Source: Candidatus Paraluminiphilus aquimaris (GTDB lineage Bacteria; Pseudomonadota; Gammaproteobacteria; Pseudomonadales; Halieaceae). Taken from it: 64,000 nt of DNA. Position numbers and translations under genes: made by a program. The notes beneath the pieces are model-generated. The model was not told where the DNA came from. It made no database searches and saw nothing but the letters and a program-made list of their open reading frames with translations. Below, piece after piece: positions 1 through 9,629 of this stretch. The stretch's first letter is position 1. Each line of letters opens with the position of its first letter. The DNA is taken from the NCBI RefSeq assembly GCF_026230195.1, contig NZ_CP036501.1:1984001-2048000 (forward strand). Direction: 5' to 3'.

Positions 1-797
1 CCCTTATCCGAACGGTTCTGTATCACTTTATCTAGCCCGGCAAACGCACCGCCGCATATGAACAAGATGTTGCTCGTATCAACCTGCAAGAACTCCTGTT
101 GCGGATGCTTGCGGCCGCCTTGAGGCGGAACAGACGCAACAGTCCCTTCAATGAGTTTCAATAGTGCTTGTTGAACACCTTCTCCGGAGACATCGCGTGT
201 AATCGACGGGTTGTCTGATTTGCGCGAAATCTTGTCGATTTCATCGATGTATACAATGCCCATTTGCGCTTTGTCGACATCGTAGTCGCACTTTTGCAAC
301 AGCTTTTGAATAATATTTTCGACGTCCTCGCCCACGTAACCCGCTTCCGTGAGTGTCGTGGCATCGGCAATGGTAAAGGGCACATCGAGCATGCGTGCAA
401 GCGTTTCAGCTAGAAGTGTCTTACCCGACCCCGTGGGTCCCACGAGCAAGATATTCGACTTGCCCAGCTCCACTTCCGCATTCTGCGATTCGCCAGTGCG
501 CAACCGCTTGTAGTGGTTGTATACCGCCACCGATAACACGCGTTTCGCGCGGGCTTGTCCAATGACGTACTCATCGAGAATTTCGTTTATTTCGCGTGGT
601 ACTGGCAGTTTGTCTGACGCCTCAGGAGCGGCCGTTTCCTGAATCTCTTCCCGGATAATGTCGTTGCATAGGTCCACGCACTCGTCGCAAATAAAGACCG
701 AGGGCCCAGCAATGAGTTTGCGCACCTCATTTTGACTTTTGCCACAGAAAGAGCAGTAAAGCAGTTTTCCGTCTTCGTTAGTGCTGTCAGCCGTCAT
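1..797 (-). CDS. clpX: ATP-dependent Clp protease ATP-binding subunit ClpX (3' end cut by window)
   Basis: Hexameric AAA+ unfoldase that feeds tagged proteins into ClpP. I translated the minus strand from the ATG at 797. The N-terminus carries the zinc-binding domain (CSFCGKS about residue 16, CDECVDLC about residue 38). It is followed by a Walker A GPTGSGKT, the ClpX segment [18 protein letters not shown] and a Walker B reading YIDEIDK. About 265 of the usual roughly 425 residues are inside the window, and the reading frame runs off base 1 without a stop, so the C-terminal part (sensor 2 and ClpP-docking loop region) is not visible. It lies 96 bp downstream of clpP on the same strand, the standard tig-clpP-clpX order. 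The family call is secure. Confidence 0.97.
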   Translation of the reverse strand, partial: MTADSTNEDGKLLYCSFCGKSQNEVRKLIAGPSVFICDECVDLCNDIIREEIQETAAPEASDKLPVPREINEILDEYVIGQARAKRVLSVAVYNHYKRLRTGESQNAEVELGKSNILLVGPTGSGKTLLAETLARMLDVPFTIADATTLTEAGYVGEDVENIIQKLLQKCDYDVDKAQMGIVYIDEIDKISRKSDNPSITRDVSGEGVQQALLKLIEGTVASVPPQGGRKHPQQEFLQVDTSNILFICGGAFAGLDKVIQNRSDK

Positions 798-893
798 TCG
801 TTCTAGCCCTGTGCTTGTTCTTCGTTGAATCACAAAGATGATAGGTTTCTACGCCTAATGCAAGGCGGCAGATCTGGTTTCCAGAAAATGCGC

Positions 894-1511
894 TCAGCGC
901 GTGCTGATAACCTGATCGACCAAACCGTATTCAACACTTTGCTCTGCACTCATGAAACGGTCTCGCTCGGTGTCCCGCTCAATAACGTCAAGTGGCTGTC
1001 CGGTGTGATCAGCTAGGAGGCGATTAAGCCGCTCCCTCAAGAACAGAATCTCTTTTGCCTGGATCTCAATGTCAGTCGCCTGACCCTGTGCTCCGCCGCT
1101 AGGCTGGTGGATCATGGTGCGTGCGTTAGGCAATATAAGGCGCTTGCCCTTCGTGCCGCCGCTCAGCAAAAAAGCACCCATTGAGGCCGCTTGGCCAAGA
1201 CACATGGTGCTCACCTCGGGCTTAACAAACTGCATCGTGTCATAGATCGACAATCCCGCGGTCACTGAGCCGCCCGGGCTGTTGATGTAGATATGGATGT
1301 CTTTGTCTGGGTTCTCAGATTCAAGAAACAGAAGCTGCGCCACCACCAAATTAGCCATCTGGTCTTCAATGGGACCGACAATAAAAATGACACGCTCTTT
1401 CAAAAGGCGGGAGTAGATATCGAAGGACCGCTCACCCCTCGATGTCTGCTCGATGACCATTGGCACTAGCCCCAGCGCTTGCTCGTTTCCGACGTCAAAT
1501 CGTTGTGCCAT
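894..1511 (-). CDS. clpP: ATP-dependent Clp protease proteolytic subunit ClpP
   Basis: Serine peptidase (family S14) that forms the two-ring tetradecameric chamber partnered by ClpX or ClpA in the cytosol. It has 205 residues, close to E. coli ClpP (207). The catalytic triad is visible: Ser110 in GQAASMGA, His135 in MIHQPSGG and Asp184 in the ERDTERDRF block. The glycine-rich [10 protein letters not shown] strand needed for substrate binding is at about residues 77-86. It sits 27 bp after trigger factor and 96 bp before clpX on the same strand, so the three are probably co-transcribed, with internal promoters possible. Nothing looks unusual. Confidence 0.98.
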   Translation of the reverse strand: MAQRFDVGNEQALGLVPMVIEQTSRGERSFDIYSRLLKERVIFIVGPIEDQMANLVVAQLLFLESENPDKDIHIYINSPGGSVTAGLSIYDTMQFVKPEVSTMCLGQAASMGAFLLSGGTKGKRLILPNARTMIHQPSGGAQGQATDIEIQAKEILFLRERLNRLLADHTGQPLDVIERDTERDRFMSAEQSVEYGLVDQVISTR

Positions 1512-1538
1512 GACCGGCTCCTTTTATCTCTGTTTCGA

Positions 1539-2867
1539 CTATTGCTGAGACGCTTCTCGGGCGCGTTGTAACGCGTCCTGATAGCCCGTCGCTTCCTCAG
1601 TGACAGCTGCACTCTCCAGAAGCTTATCAACCACCGCGTCTTCTAGGACACGAGATTCAATACCCATGAGCTGGTCGTTATCTTCGTAATACCAATTTAT
1701 AACCTCAGTCGGGTCTTGGTATGTTGAAGCGATATCTTCAATCAGCTCCCGCACTTTATTGGGTTCTGCACGCACACCCAACTCCTGTACGAGCTCACTG
1801 ACGAGTAAACCCAGCTTAACGCGAGTCTCAGCTCTCTCAGTGAACATCTCATCTGGGAGAATACTCTTCAGATCCATGTCTGGACTTACGGCACCGCCAA
1901 ATTGCTGAAACATTTGACCACGAAGTGCATCCGTCTCCTGAGCAATAAGACTGTTTGGAATTTCGAGTCCAGGGTGCGCCTCTACAATTGCATCCATCAC
2001 CTGTTGTTTGACGTGCCCGTCAACGGCCGCCTTTAACTCGCGTTCCATGTTTTTCCGCACTTCAGTTCTGAAGGCCTCGACATCGTCGTCCTCGACACCG
2101 TAGGAGGCAAACAGCTCTGCATTCAACTCGGCAAGCTCTAACGCCTTGACCTCTTTTACGGTTACTTTGAACTCAACCGCGGCACCCTTGAGCTCTTCGG
2201 CGTGGTAATCGTCAGGGAACGTTAGATCGAGCGCCCGCTCGTCACCCGCTTTTGCACCAACAAGCCCGTCTTCAAAACCGGGGATCATTCTTCCTGAGCC
2301 TAACTCAAGTGCCGTATCAGTGCCCGAACCACCCTCGAAGGCTTCACCGTCTTTGAAACCCTCAAAGTCAATTGTAAGCGTATCGCCCTGCTCAGCTGCC
2401 CGATCTACTGCTACGAGTTGACCCTGCTGCTTCTGAAATATCTCGATAATCTCGTCGACATCAGTCTCAGCAACGTCACACACTAATTTCGTTACATCGA
2501 AATCCTTTACCTCGTTCAGCGTCACCGTAGGGTAAATCTCAAACGTTGCAACATACTCAACGTCCTCACCACTCTCGAAGGTCTTAATTTCAATGTTGGG
2601 CTGTCCCGCGGGCCGCAGGTTCTCCCCCATAACCGCTTCTGAGAAAGAGCGATTTACAACGTCACCAAGTACCTCCTGGCGAACGCCGGCACCAAAGCGC
2701 TGCTTCATGACTCGCATGGGCACCTTGCCAGGGCGAAAACCGGGCAAGCGGACGTTCTTCGCTGCCTCAGCTAATTTTTTGTCGACCGCCGAATCTACAT
2801 CATCAGCGGGAACGCCAACTGTTAATTTACGTTCCAAACCCGATGTTGTTTCTACCGAGACACGCAT
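1539..2867 (-). CDS. tig: Trigger factor, ribosome-associated chaperone
   Basis: Binds the ribosome near the exit tunnel (L23) and shields nascent chains; it also has peptidyl-prolyl isomerase activity. The 442-residue length fits the family (E. coli 432). The ribosome-docking signature GFRPGKVP is at residues 43-50. An FKBP-like PPIase insert spans roughly 150-245, including the DFEGFKDGEAFEGG stretch, and the helical C-terminal substrate-binding arms follow. It is the first gene of the tig-clpP-clpX run and starts about 65 bp downstream of tRNA-Leu(TAG). Confidence 0.97.
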   Translation of the reverse strand: MRVSVETTSGLERKLTVGVPADDVDSAVDKKLAEAAKNVRLPGFRPGKVPMRVMKQRFGAGVRQEVLGDVVNRSFSEAVMGENLRPAGQPNIEIKTFESGEDVEYVATFEIYPTVTLNEVKDFDVTKLVCDVAETDVDEIIEIFQKQQGQLVAVDRAAEQGDTLTIDFEGFKDGEAFEGGSGTDTALELGSGRMIPGFEDGLVGAKAGDERALDLTFPDDYHAEELKGAAVEFKVTVKEVKALELAELNAELFASYGVEDDDVEAFRTEVRKNMERELKAAVDGHVKQQVMDAIVEAHPGLEIPNSLIAQETDALRGQMFQQFGGAVSPDMDLKSILPDEMFTERAETRVKLGLLVSELVQELGVRAEPNKVRELIEDIASTYQDPTEVINWYYEDNDQLMGIESRVLEDAVVDKLLESAAVTEEATGYQDALQRAREASQQ

Positions 2868-2931
2868 CCTCGTCTCCTAACTCTATAACCTGATAAAGCC
2901 TCGTGATGAGGCGTAACTCAATATTGGAATA

Positions 2932-3016
<85 letters not shown>

Positions 3017-3078
3017 GTAATCGATCACTCTTTCGAGTGTTTCGGTGCATCCCGACCTAAGGGCGCGGATGGTGTCAC

Positions 3079-3108
3079 ATTAGATGGTTTGATTCAATGC
3101 GATGCCAA
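3079..3108 (-). promoter_or_regulatory. Candidate sigma-70 promoter for tRNA-Leu(TAG)
   Basis: On the minus strand TTGGCA (3108-3103) and TCTAAT (3084-3079) are separated by 18 bp, and the -10 lies about 63 bp before the mature tRNA 5' end. The -35 agrees with consensus at four of six bases. The spacing supports it, but no transcript data are visible, so this is a moderate guess. Confidence 0.4.
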
Positions 3109-3149
3109 AAAAACGCCGCGAGACACACAAAAAGCTTGCCCGCCGAGGG

Positions 3150-3530
3150 TCACATTGTGTGTGTTGGCCTATCGGACACCAAACCCGTGCCTAAGTGATC
3201 TTCTATCTTAGTGGCCGCAGCAAAGTCGGCTTCAGAAAATTGCACGCCAATACCTGCTTGACGGTTTCCCTGCGCACCCTTTGGCGTAATCCAAACCACC
3301 TTGCCAGTAATTGGGATTTTTTCTGGTTCATCCATCAGCGCGAGGAGGATAAATACCTCTTCCCCCAATTCGTAACGTTTATTCGTGGGCACGAACAGCC
3401 CGCCGTTACGAACGAACGGCATATAGGCTGCATAGAGAACAGCTCGGTCCTTAATGGTTAGCGACAGTATGCCTTGCTTATTTTCTTCACCCACTACAGC
3501 AACATCCTTGCTTATAGACTCTTTCGCCAC
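3150..3530 (-). CDS. pilZ: PilZ domain protein, type IV pilus PilZ class
   Basis: Small single-domain PilZ protein of 126 residues. The core has the PilZ beta-barrel pattern (LFVPTNKRYELGEEVFILLAL, then a GKVVWITPKGAQGNRQAGIGVQF-type strand pair). The RxxxR motif for cyclic-di-GMP binding is absent at the N-terminus. That matches the original Pseudomonas PilZ, which acts in type IV pilus assembly with PilB/FimX rather than binding the nucleotide itself. The gene starts 5 bp after the holB stop, the same tmk-holB-pilZ order as in Pseudomonas, so it is probably the last gene of the long fab/mltG operon. No other pilus gene is in the window. Confidence 0.85.
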   Translation of the reverse strand: MAKESISKDVAVVGEENKQGILSLTIKDRAVLYAAYMPFVRNGGLFVPTNKRYELGEEVFILLALMDEPEKIPITGKVVWITPKGAQGNRQAGIGVQFSEADFAAATKIEDHLGTGLVSDRPTHTM

Positions 3531-3535
3531 ACGAC

Positions 3536-4498
3536 TTAAATGCGCGCAACGCCCATTAAGTGTAAACCCTCTCTCACAACATTGATCTTGTTTTCGCTCG
3601 CACCAGCGGTCAACACCCCAATTTCATAACAGGCAACCTCGCGTGCGGGCGTAGCACCGCCGCGAATACGCTGCATCAAAGACGCAATTAGGCGATGCAG
3701 AGTAATAAGTGTCGGCAGCCCATGCCCCGTAGCGTCAAGGTTAGCAAGTCGCTCCTCTAACGCACGCACCACCGCTTCAACGGCCTCAGATAGCTCAAAC
3801 TTCATCAAACATTCAGTCAGTTCTCGCGCGCTTAAATCCCGGTCAAGCACCTTGTTCAAAACTAACCGAACTTCTCGATGTGCTTCAAGGGTGCCACCCA
3901 AGGCAGAAACCAACCAGTTTTCAAGAAAGCGGGACGTTTGCTCTGAATACGATTCGGATGTCAGCCCCTGCTTTGCAAGTTCAGCTTTGCAGGTTGCCTC
4001 GCTTAAGCGCGGAAGTTTGCGAGCTTGACAGCGAGAACGAACCGTTGCGGGCAGTAGCCAGGGCCTCCGACTCATCAAAATAATGAGCGTATCGCCCTGG
4101 GGTTCCTCAAGGGTCTTCAGTAGTGCGTTCGCTGCCGCCGACGTAAGTTTGTCTGCTTCCTCGACAACCAATACTTTTAGCGTGCCATAACCTGCAGTTT
4201 TGGAGACAAACTCGCAGGCAACACGCACCTGATCGACGCCAATACTTGACTTGCCATCAAGGGTCGCAACCCAACGAAAGTCTCCATGCGTTCCTGCAGA
4301 CAGTAACTCAGCAGTGTCCGCCTCCGATGCTTGCCCTGCCCTCTTAAGCAACGCCTGTGCTAAATGTTGACAAACCGCTTTAAGGCCCAGACCCGAATCG
4401 CTGGTCAGTAGCATCGCGTGAGGAAGACGGTCAACATCTTGAAGCTGAACAAGCTCAGCAACCAATGCCTCGTGTTCTGGGTAGAGCTCGCTATCCAT
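3536..4498 (-). CDS. holB: DNA polymerase III subunit delta prime
   Basis: Clamp-loader subunit delta' of DNA polymerase III. From the ATG at 4498 the product has 320 residues. I chose this start because it overlaps the tmk stop codon by 8 bp in the tightly packed operon; the longer frame to 4555 runs deep into tmk. The AAA+ fold is recognisable through LLVEE-like Walker B (VLVVEEADKL), ANALLKTLEEP and the RSRC motif (ATVRSRCQ). The Walker A is degenerate (SDSGLGLKA), as expected for delta', which does not hydrolyse ATP. The C-terminal half is variable. Confidence 0.93.
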   Translation of the reverse strand: MDSELYPEHEALVAELVQLQDVDRLPHAMLLTSDSGLGLKAVCQHLAQALLKRAGQASEADTAELLSAGTHGDFRWVATLDGKSSIGVDQVRVACEFVSKTAGYGTLKVLVVEEADKLTSAAANALLKTLEEPQGDTLIILMSRRPWLLPATVRSRCQARKLPRLSEATCKAELAKQGLTSESYSEQTSRFLENWLVSALGGTLEAHREVRLVLNKVLDRDLSARELTECLMKFELSEAVEAVVRALEERLANLDATGHGLPTLITLHRLIASLMQRIRGGATPAREVACYEIGVLTAGASENKINVVREGLHLMGVARI

Positions 4499-5138
4499 GA
4501 AACTCACTTCCAAAATAGGGCTCGAGCGTCTTTTGGAGTGCTCGCTGCACAACATTCACAGGTTGCGCCGCGTCAATCACAACGAAACGCGGATTGCCTT
4601 TCGCTCGCGTCAGATACCCATCCCTAACGCGCTCAAAAAAGGCCAGCTCCTCTTCCTCAAAACGATCGAGTTCGGCACGCTTACGAGCGCGTTCGATTCC
4701 GATACCCGGATCAAGATCAAACAGCAACGTTAAGTCAGGATGGCGCCCTTTCTGTACCATTTGCTCGAGCAACTCAATTGCGCTCAGGTTGTACCCTCGA
4801 CCAAACCCTTGGTAGGCGTAGGTCGCGTCGGTAAAGCGATCACACAGAACCCATGTTCCCTCCGCGAGCGCAGGCTCAATAATTTCGTGTAAATGTTGCG
4901 CGCGCGCCGCAAAGATCATAAGCAATTCGGCTTCGACAGACGGAGCAGGTCCCTCTTTAGTGAGGAGTAGCGACCTGAGCGCTTCGCTAAGTGCCGTACC
5001 ACCAGGCTCTCGGGTTTGCACAAACGGGATATTACGGGCATCAAGTAACTCAACGATAAATTCACGGCTGGTAGATTTTCCGGCGCCTTCTCCACCTTCT
5101 AAGGTGATGAACTTTCCTTCGGAACGTAATGTAGCCAT
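4491..5138 (-). CDS. tmk: Thymidylate kinase
   Basis: Phosphorylates dTMP to dTDP. It has 215 residues with P-loop GGEGAGKS near residue 15, the TREPGGT substrate loop and the DRF/DATYAYQG block that binds the base. The ATG at 5138 overlaps the last base of the mltG stop codon (TAATG arrangement), and its own 3' end overlaps holB by 8 bp, so translational coupling across mltG-tmk-holB is likely. Confidence 0.97.
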   Translation of the reverse strand: MATLRSEGKFITLEGGEGAGKSTSREFIVELLDARNIPFVQTREPGGTALSEALRSLLLTKEGPAPSVEAELLMIFAARAQHLHEIIEPALAEGTWVLCDRFTDATYAYQGFGRGYNLSAIELLEQMVQKGRHPDLTLLFDLDPGIGIERARKRAELDRFEEEELAFFERVRDGYLTRAKGNPRFVVIDAAQPVNVVQRALQKTLEPYFGSEFHG

Positions 5139-6172
5139 TAGCGCGGACTCGATCGATAGTTTTGCTTTCGGTTTAGCTGATAGCGTCTCACATTTTCCTC
5201 GTGCTCAACGAGGGTTTTACTAAATGCGTGGCTGCCATCGCCTCGTGCTACGAAGTATAACGTCTCCCCCGGTTGTGGATGCGTTGCCGCGATCAGTGCC
5301 GCCTTGCCGGGAAGCGCAATGGGTGTGGGGGGAAGACCCGAAATGCGGTAGGTGTTGTAGGGGTTTGTATCATCCCGTAAATGGCTTCGCTTCAAGTTGC
5401 CATCAAAGTCAGACCCTAAGCCATATATGACGGTTGGATCGGTTTGCAGTCGCATTCCTTTCTTGATCCGTCGTGTAAACACGCCCCCGATCTCAGGACG
5501 CTCGGACCCTAGCCCTGTTTCTTTCTCGATAATGGACGCCAGTATTAACGCTTCATAAGGCTCTATTAGCGGTATGCTCGGATCTCTTTCTCGCCAAAGC
5601 TGCTGGAGCTCACGCTCCATCGCAGCCCTCGCCTGTCTCAGCACCTCGATATCCGATGTGCCTCGTGAAATGAGATAGGTCTCAGGTAAGAACAGTCCCT
5701 CTGGAGAGATCTGGGGCGCTATTAAGGAACCAATAGCCTTATCGTTTGCAGTGCTTAGCGTTCGAGTGACCTGGGGATGACGCCATAACCTCTCTAGCAT
5801 CCACTGAAAGGTCACGCCCTCGGGGATCGTAACGCTGTATACAACCACATCATTATCGTTAAATCGCTGGAGCAAGGTATGCAATGTTTCGCCACGGCGC
5901 AGACGATACTCCCCAGGTTTCACCGAAAACGTATCACCACGAAGCACCATCGATAATCGCGACAAAACACCTGATCGGATAATCCCTTGCGCCTCGAGCG
6001 CCGTCAGCACTCGAATCACACCATCACCTTGTTGTACAAAAAACACCTGGGACGGATCGGTGACCTGTACCTCACGATCAAGTTCGTTAGCAATGTAAGC
6101 ACCCACAGCCATAAAGCTTAGGGCGAGAGTAAGCAGAAAAAGAGGTAGTCGGGGGCCGAAAAAACGACTCAA
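5138..6172 (-). CDS. mltG: Endolytic murein transglycosylase MltG (YceG-like)
   Basis: Inner-membrane lytic transglycosylase that cuts nascent peptidoglycan strands and limits glycan chain length. It has 344 residues: a short cytoplasmic tail, one membrane segment at about residues 10-28, a LysM-like region, then the YceG catalytic domain. The catalytic glutamate is in LASIIEKET (Glu216 by my count), preceded by the conserved FLPETY. Older annotations call this family aminodeoxychorismate lyase because pabC is often its neighbour; here pabC is absent and fabF directly precedes it by 20 bp. Confidence 0.95.
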   Translation of the reverse strand: MSRFFGPRLPLFLLTLALSFMAVGAYIANELDREVQVTDPSQVFFVQQGDGVIRVLTALEAQGIIRSGVLSRLSMVLRGDTFSVKPGEYRLRRGETLHTLLQRFNDNDVVVYSVTIPEGVTFQWMLERLWRHPQVTRTLSTANDKAIGSLIAPQISPEGLFLPETYLISRGTSDIEVLRQARAAMERELQQLWRERDPSIPLIEPYEALILASIIEKETGLGSERPEIGGVFTRRIKKGMRLQTDPTVIYGLGSDFDGNLKRSHLRDDTNPYNTYRISGLPPTPIALPGKAALIAATHPQPGETLYFVARGDGSHAFSKTLVEHEENVRRYQLNRKQNYRSSPR

Positions 6173-6192
6173 CGGTGACGCCCTAAAACCAT

Positions 6193-7434
6193 TTACTCAA
6201 ACTTTTTAAAGATGAGTGTGCCGTTGGTGCCGCCAAAGCCAAATGAGTTCGACATTGCAACACGGATATCTCGCTCCTGAGCGACGCCAGGCACGTAGTT
6301 GAGATCGCAGCCATCATCAGGATTTGTCAGGTTTATCGTCGGTGGCGCAACCCCATCCCTGATGGCAAGTGTGGAAAAAATCGCCTCTACGGCACCCGCT
6401 GCACCGAGTAAGTGCCCGATCATCGACTTGGTAGAACTGACTGCCACGTTGTGGGCGTGGGCGCCGAAGACGCTTTTAATTGCCAGCGTCTCAGCGACAT
6501 CGCCGGCGGGCGTCGATGTGCCATGCGCATTGATGTAGTCGACTGCGTCAGCGTTCATACCTGCGCTAGTCAGTGCATTACGCATCGATAACGCCGCACC
6601 ACGTCCGTCTTCGGGGGGAGACGTCATGTGATAGGCATCCCCACTCATACCGAAGCCAACGACTTCAGCGTAAATATTAGCGCCACGGGCCTGCGCACTC
6701 TCTAGCGACTCGATAAGCATCACACCTGCGCCATCGCCAAGAACAAAACCGTCTCTATCCTTGTCCCAGGGTCTTGAAGCGGTGGCCGGATCATCATTGC
6801 GGGTGCTTAGCGCGCGTGCGGCGGCAAAACCACCGAGCCCCGCAGGTGTTGTCCCCATCTCTGCACCACCAACTAGCATCGCATCTGCGTCACCTGCGGC
6901 GATTAAACGCGCACCCAACCCAATGCTGTGAGTGCCCGTGGTACATGCGGTGACCATCGCTAGGTTTGGACCCCGTAAATTGAACTCAATCGACAGATTG
7001 CCAGCGACCATGTTGATGATGGAGCCGGGCACAAAGAATGGTGAGATCTTTCGGGGGCCAGACTTATTCATCAATAAAGACGTTTTCTCGATCAGCCCAA
7101 TTCCACCAATACCCGCGCCAACATTACAGCCAACCCTATCCTGATTGGCCTCGGTAATTTCCAACCCAGAGTCGCGCATAGCCTGAATACCTGCGACCAT
7201 GCCATACTGAATGAACAGGTCCATGCGCTTCGCATCACGAGGCTCGAGGTAACCCTCAGTAGAGAAATTCTCTAGGCTGGCACTGAAGCGTGTCGAAAAA
7301 GCACTCGCATCGAAATGCTCAATCGCTTTCACGCCGTTGCGACCGTTGACCACACCGGTCCAAGTCGACTCCGCGTCCAAGCCTAACGCTGTTACCGCCC
7401 CCATTCCTGTGACGACAACTCTTCGGTTGTTCAT
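6193..7434 (-). CDS. fabF: Beta-ketoacyl-ACP synthase II
   Basis: Condensing enzyme that elongates acyl-ACP with malonyl-ACP, including the C16:1 to C18:1 step. It has 413 residues, the usual length. The thiolase-fold triad is present: Cys164 in [10 protein letters not shown], His304 in NAHGTSTP and His341 in [10 protein letters not shown]. The gene lies downstream of acpP, separated by an intrinsic terminator, and upstream of mltG. Confidence 0.97.
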   Translation of the reverse strand: MNNRRVVVTGMGAVTALGLDAESTWTGVVNGRNGVKAIEHFDASAFSTRFSASLENFSTEGYLEPRDAKRMDLFIQYGMVAGIQAMRDSGLEITEANQDRVGCNVGAGIGGIGLIEKTSLLMNKSGPRKISPFFVPGSIINMVAGNLSIEFNLRGPNLAMVTACTTGTHSIGLGARLIAAGDADAMLVGGAEMGTTPAGLGGFAAARALSTRNDDPATASRPWDKDRDGFVLGDGAGVMLIESLESAQARGANIYAEVVGFGMSGDAYHMTSPPEDGRGAALSMRNALTSAGMNADAVDYINAHGTSTPAGDVAETLAIKSVFGAHAHNVAVSSTKSMIGHLLGAAGAVEAIFSTLAIRDGVAPPTINLTNPDDGCDLNYVPGVAQERDIRVAMSNSFGFGGTNGTLIFKKFE

Positions 7435-7472
7435 AGAAACCCCCAGACTTCGTTAACTTCAGTGTATCAGCA

Positions 7473-7513
7473 AAAAAAAAGCCGCTCTTCTATAAAAAAG
7501 AGCGGCTTTTTCT
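7473..7513 (-). terminator. Intrinsic terminator between acpP and fabF
   Basis: A near-perfect hairpin with arms reading AAAGCCGCTCTT and AAGAGCGGCTTT around a short A/T loop has A-runs on the left and T-runs on the right, so it can end transcripts on either strand. On the coding (minus) strand it lies between acpP and fabF, inside the operon. It probably acts as a partial terminator that lets acpP be expressed well above fabF. Confidence 0.85.
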
Positions 7514-7531
7514 CGAGAAATTTGTCCGTGT

Positions 7532-7768
7532 TTAGGCCAAGTTCTCGTTAATGTAGTTAATAGCGAGCTGTACCGTTGTGATCTGCTCGGCTTCTTCGTC
7601 AGGAATTTCAGTATCGAATTCCTCTTCAAGCGCCATGACCAACTCAACAGTGTCAAGTGAATCAGCACCCAAATCGTCGACGAAAGATGAGGCATTGTTC
7701 ACTTCATCTTCCTTTACCCCAAGCTGCTCTGCCACGATCTTTTTTACGCGATCTTCAATGTTGCTCAT
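7532..7768 (-). CDS. acpP: Acyl carrier protein
   Basis: Carries growing acyl chains on a 4'-phosphopantetheine arm. The 78-residue acidic helical protein has the modification site Ser37 in GADSLD. It sits between fabG (102 bp upstream) and the terminator before fabF, as expected for this very abundant protein. Confidence 0.98.
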   Translation of the reverse strand: MSNIEDRVKKIVAEQLGVKEDEVNNASSFVDDLGADSLDTVELVMALEEEFDTEIPDEEAEQITTVQLAINYINENLA

Positions 7769-7870
7769 GACGTTCCCTTTTTAGTTTCCGTTTCTTCTAA
7801 GTGGCTCTTCAGCCAATTGCGTGCGGATTTTACCGATATATCGACGAATTAAAACCCGCATTTTTTCGCA

Positions 7871-8614
7871 TCACATGTACATACCGCCATTCACATGAAT
7901 GGTTTCACCTGTGATGTAGCCACCGGCGTCACTTGCTAGAAAAGCAACGACCTTAGCTATCTCCTCGGGCGCACCGAGCCTCCCGAGAGGAATTTGACCC
8001 AAAATTAGGCCTTTTTGTTCCTCGGTGAGGACCTCGGTCATATCTGTAGCGATGAATCCGGGCGCAACACAATTCACCGTTACCGATCTTGAACCCAATT
8101 CCTTTGCCATGGCCCGCGACATCCCTTCTGCACCGGCTTTACTCGCCGCATAGTTTGCCTGACCGGCATTACCCATGGATCCCACGACAGAGGAAATATT
8201 GATAATCCTTCCCCAGCGCGCTTTTGTCATCCCCCGCAAACACGCTTTACTAACGGTAAACAGCGCGTTTAAGTTGGTGTTGAGTACATCGCCCCACTCG
8301 TCGTCTTTCATGCGCATCATCAAATTGTCGCGCGTAATGCCCGCGTTATTCACGAGAATAGTAGGCGCGCCGTGCTCTGACACAATAGCTGCAACTGACT
8401 CTCTCACCGCTTCAACATCGCTTACGTCCAATCGAATGCCAGCACCACCCGCTGCACGCAAATTCTCCGCAATTGTGGCTGCTCCAGCATCAGAGGTCGC
8501 CGTGCCAATGACTTTGTGACCTGCCGTCGCCAACTCATGAGCAATGGCTTTTCCGATTCCACGCGTAGCCCCAGTAACCAGCGCTACACGATTCACTTCG
8601 GTATCAGACATCAA
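7871..8614 (-). CDS. fabG: 3-oxoacyl-ACP reductase FabG
   Basis: NADPH-dependent SDR that reduces beta-ketoacyl-ACP in fatty acid synthesis. It has 247 residues with the Rossmann TGATRGIG motif, the NNAG motif and the catalytic Ser141/142-Tyr155-Lys159 set (INISS, NYAASKAG). The C-terminal GGMYM is the classical FabG ending. The start is either the first or second of two adjacent Met codons (8614 or 8611). It sits between fabD and acpP; this position distinguishes it from other SDRs in the window. Confidence 0.97.
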   Translation of the reverse strand: MMSDTEVNRVALVTGATRGIGKAIAHELATAGHKVIGTATSDAGAATIAENLRAAGGAGIRLDVSDVEAVRESVAAIVSEHGAPTILVNNAGITRDNLMMRMKDDEWGDVLNTNLNALFTVSKACLRGMTKARWGRIINISSVVGSMGNAGQANYAASKAGAEGMSRAMAKELGSRSVTVNCVAPGFIATDMTEVLTEEQKGLILGQIPLGRLGAPEEIAKVVAFLASDAGGYITGETIHVNGGMYM

Positions 8615-8692
8615 AGCACTCCTTTCGTCTTAAAATTGACGATCACTGGCAAAGGGTAAGAAATGCCAATGATCTAAAAGTATGGCTGTTCT

Positions 8693-9625
8693 CTAAAGGT
8701 CAGATAAGCCCGCTTCGAGCGCAGCGACAGATTCGATGGATTTGATAGGTACTGCTTTGTCGATTCGCTTGCTCAATCCACACAGGACGTTACCGGGACC
8801 ACATTCTATAAATTGGTCACAGCCTGCGATTTGCAGCGTCTTGACACACTGGGTCCAAAGCACGGGCATAGAAATCTGCTTCACCAAACTTGCTTTGATC
8901 GCCTCTGTAGAAGTTTGTAGCGCGCCGTCCACGTTGCTTACGACAGGGAAACTCGGCTCGCTCCACGCCACCCCATCAAATGCGTCCGCCATGACCACTG
9001 CGGCTGGCTGCATTAGGGGCGTATGAAAAGGCGCTGAAACCGGTAACGGCATAGCCCGCCTGGCACCCGCTTCTTTTAACGCAGACACAGCGCCGGCAAC
9101 CGCCTTTGCGTCACCGGCGATAACGACCTGCCCCGGCGCATTGAAGTTCACTCCGCCAACAAAAGCGTCGGGGGTGGATATAGCGTCACACACCTGAGAA
9201 ACCACAGCATCTTCTAGACCGAGAACGACCGCCATACCTCCCTCACCCACTGGAACGGCCTTTTGCATTGCTGCGCCCCGCTTGCTGACAAGCGTTGCGC
9301 CATCGGCTAGCGACAGCACGCCCGCGGCTACAAGCGCGGAGTACTCGCCGAGACTGTGCCCGGCGGCAGCAATAGGAGAGATTTGGTGCTCGGCCACACA
9401 CGCGCGATAAAGCGCTACGCTCGCCGTGAGAATGGCAGGCTGCGTGAATTCTGTCAGACCCAACCGCTCTTGGGGGTCTTCAGACACCAGTGACCATAGA
9501 TCGTATCCGAGCGCATCGCTCGCTTCGGCGAACGTAGCCTGAACCACCGGATACGCTCCGGCAGCCTCAGACAGCATGCCGACACGCTGAGAACCCTGTC
9601 CAGGGAAAACGACACCCAGAGTCAT
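8693..9625 (-). CDS. fabD: Malonyl-CoA:ACP transacylase
   Basis: Transfers malonyl from CoA to ACP. It has 310 residues, with FPGQGSQ at the N-terminus, the nucleophile Ser91 in GHSLGEYSA, the substrate-binding Arg in VSKRGAAM and the active-site His in SAPFHTPLM. Its start is only 4 bp after the rpmF stop. In many gammaproteobacteria plsX, with or without fabH, lies between rpmF and fabD; neither is here. Confidence 0.97.
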   Translation of the reverse strand: MTLGVVFPGQGSQRVGMLSEAAGAYPVVQATFAEASDALGYDLWSLVSEDPQERLGLTEFTQPAILTASVALYRACVAEHQISPIAAAGHSLGEYSALVAAGVLSLADGATLVSKRGAAMQKAVPVGEGGMAVVLGLEDAVVSQVCDAISTPDAFVGGVNFNAPGQVVIAGDAKAVAGAVSALKEAGARRAMPLPVSAPFHTPLMQPAAVVMADAFDGVAWSEPSFPVVSNVDGALQTSTEAIKASLVKQISMPVLWTQCVKTLQIAGCDQFIECGPGNVLCGLSKRIDKAVPIKSIESVAALEAGLSDL

Positions 9626-9629
9626 GGTG

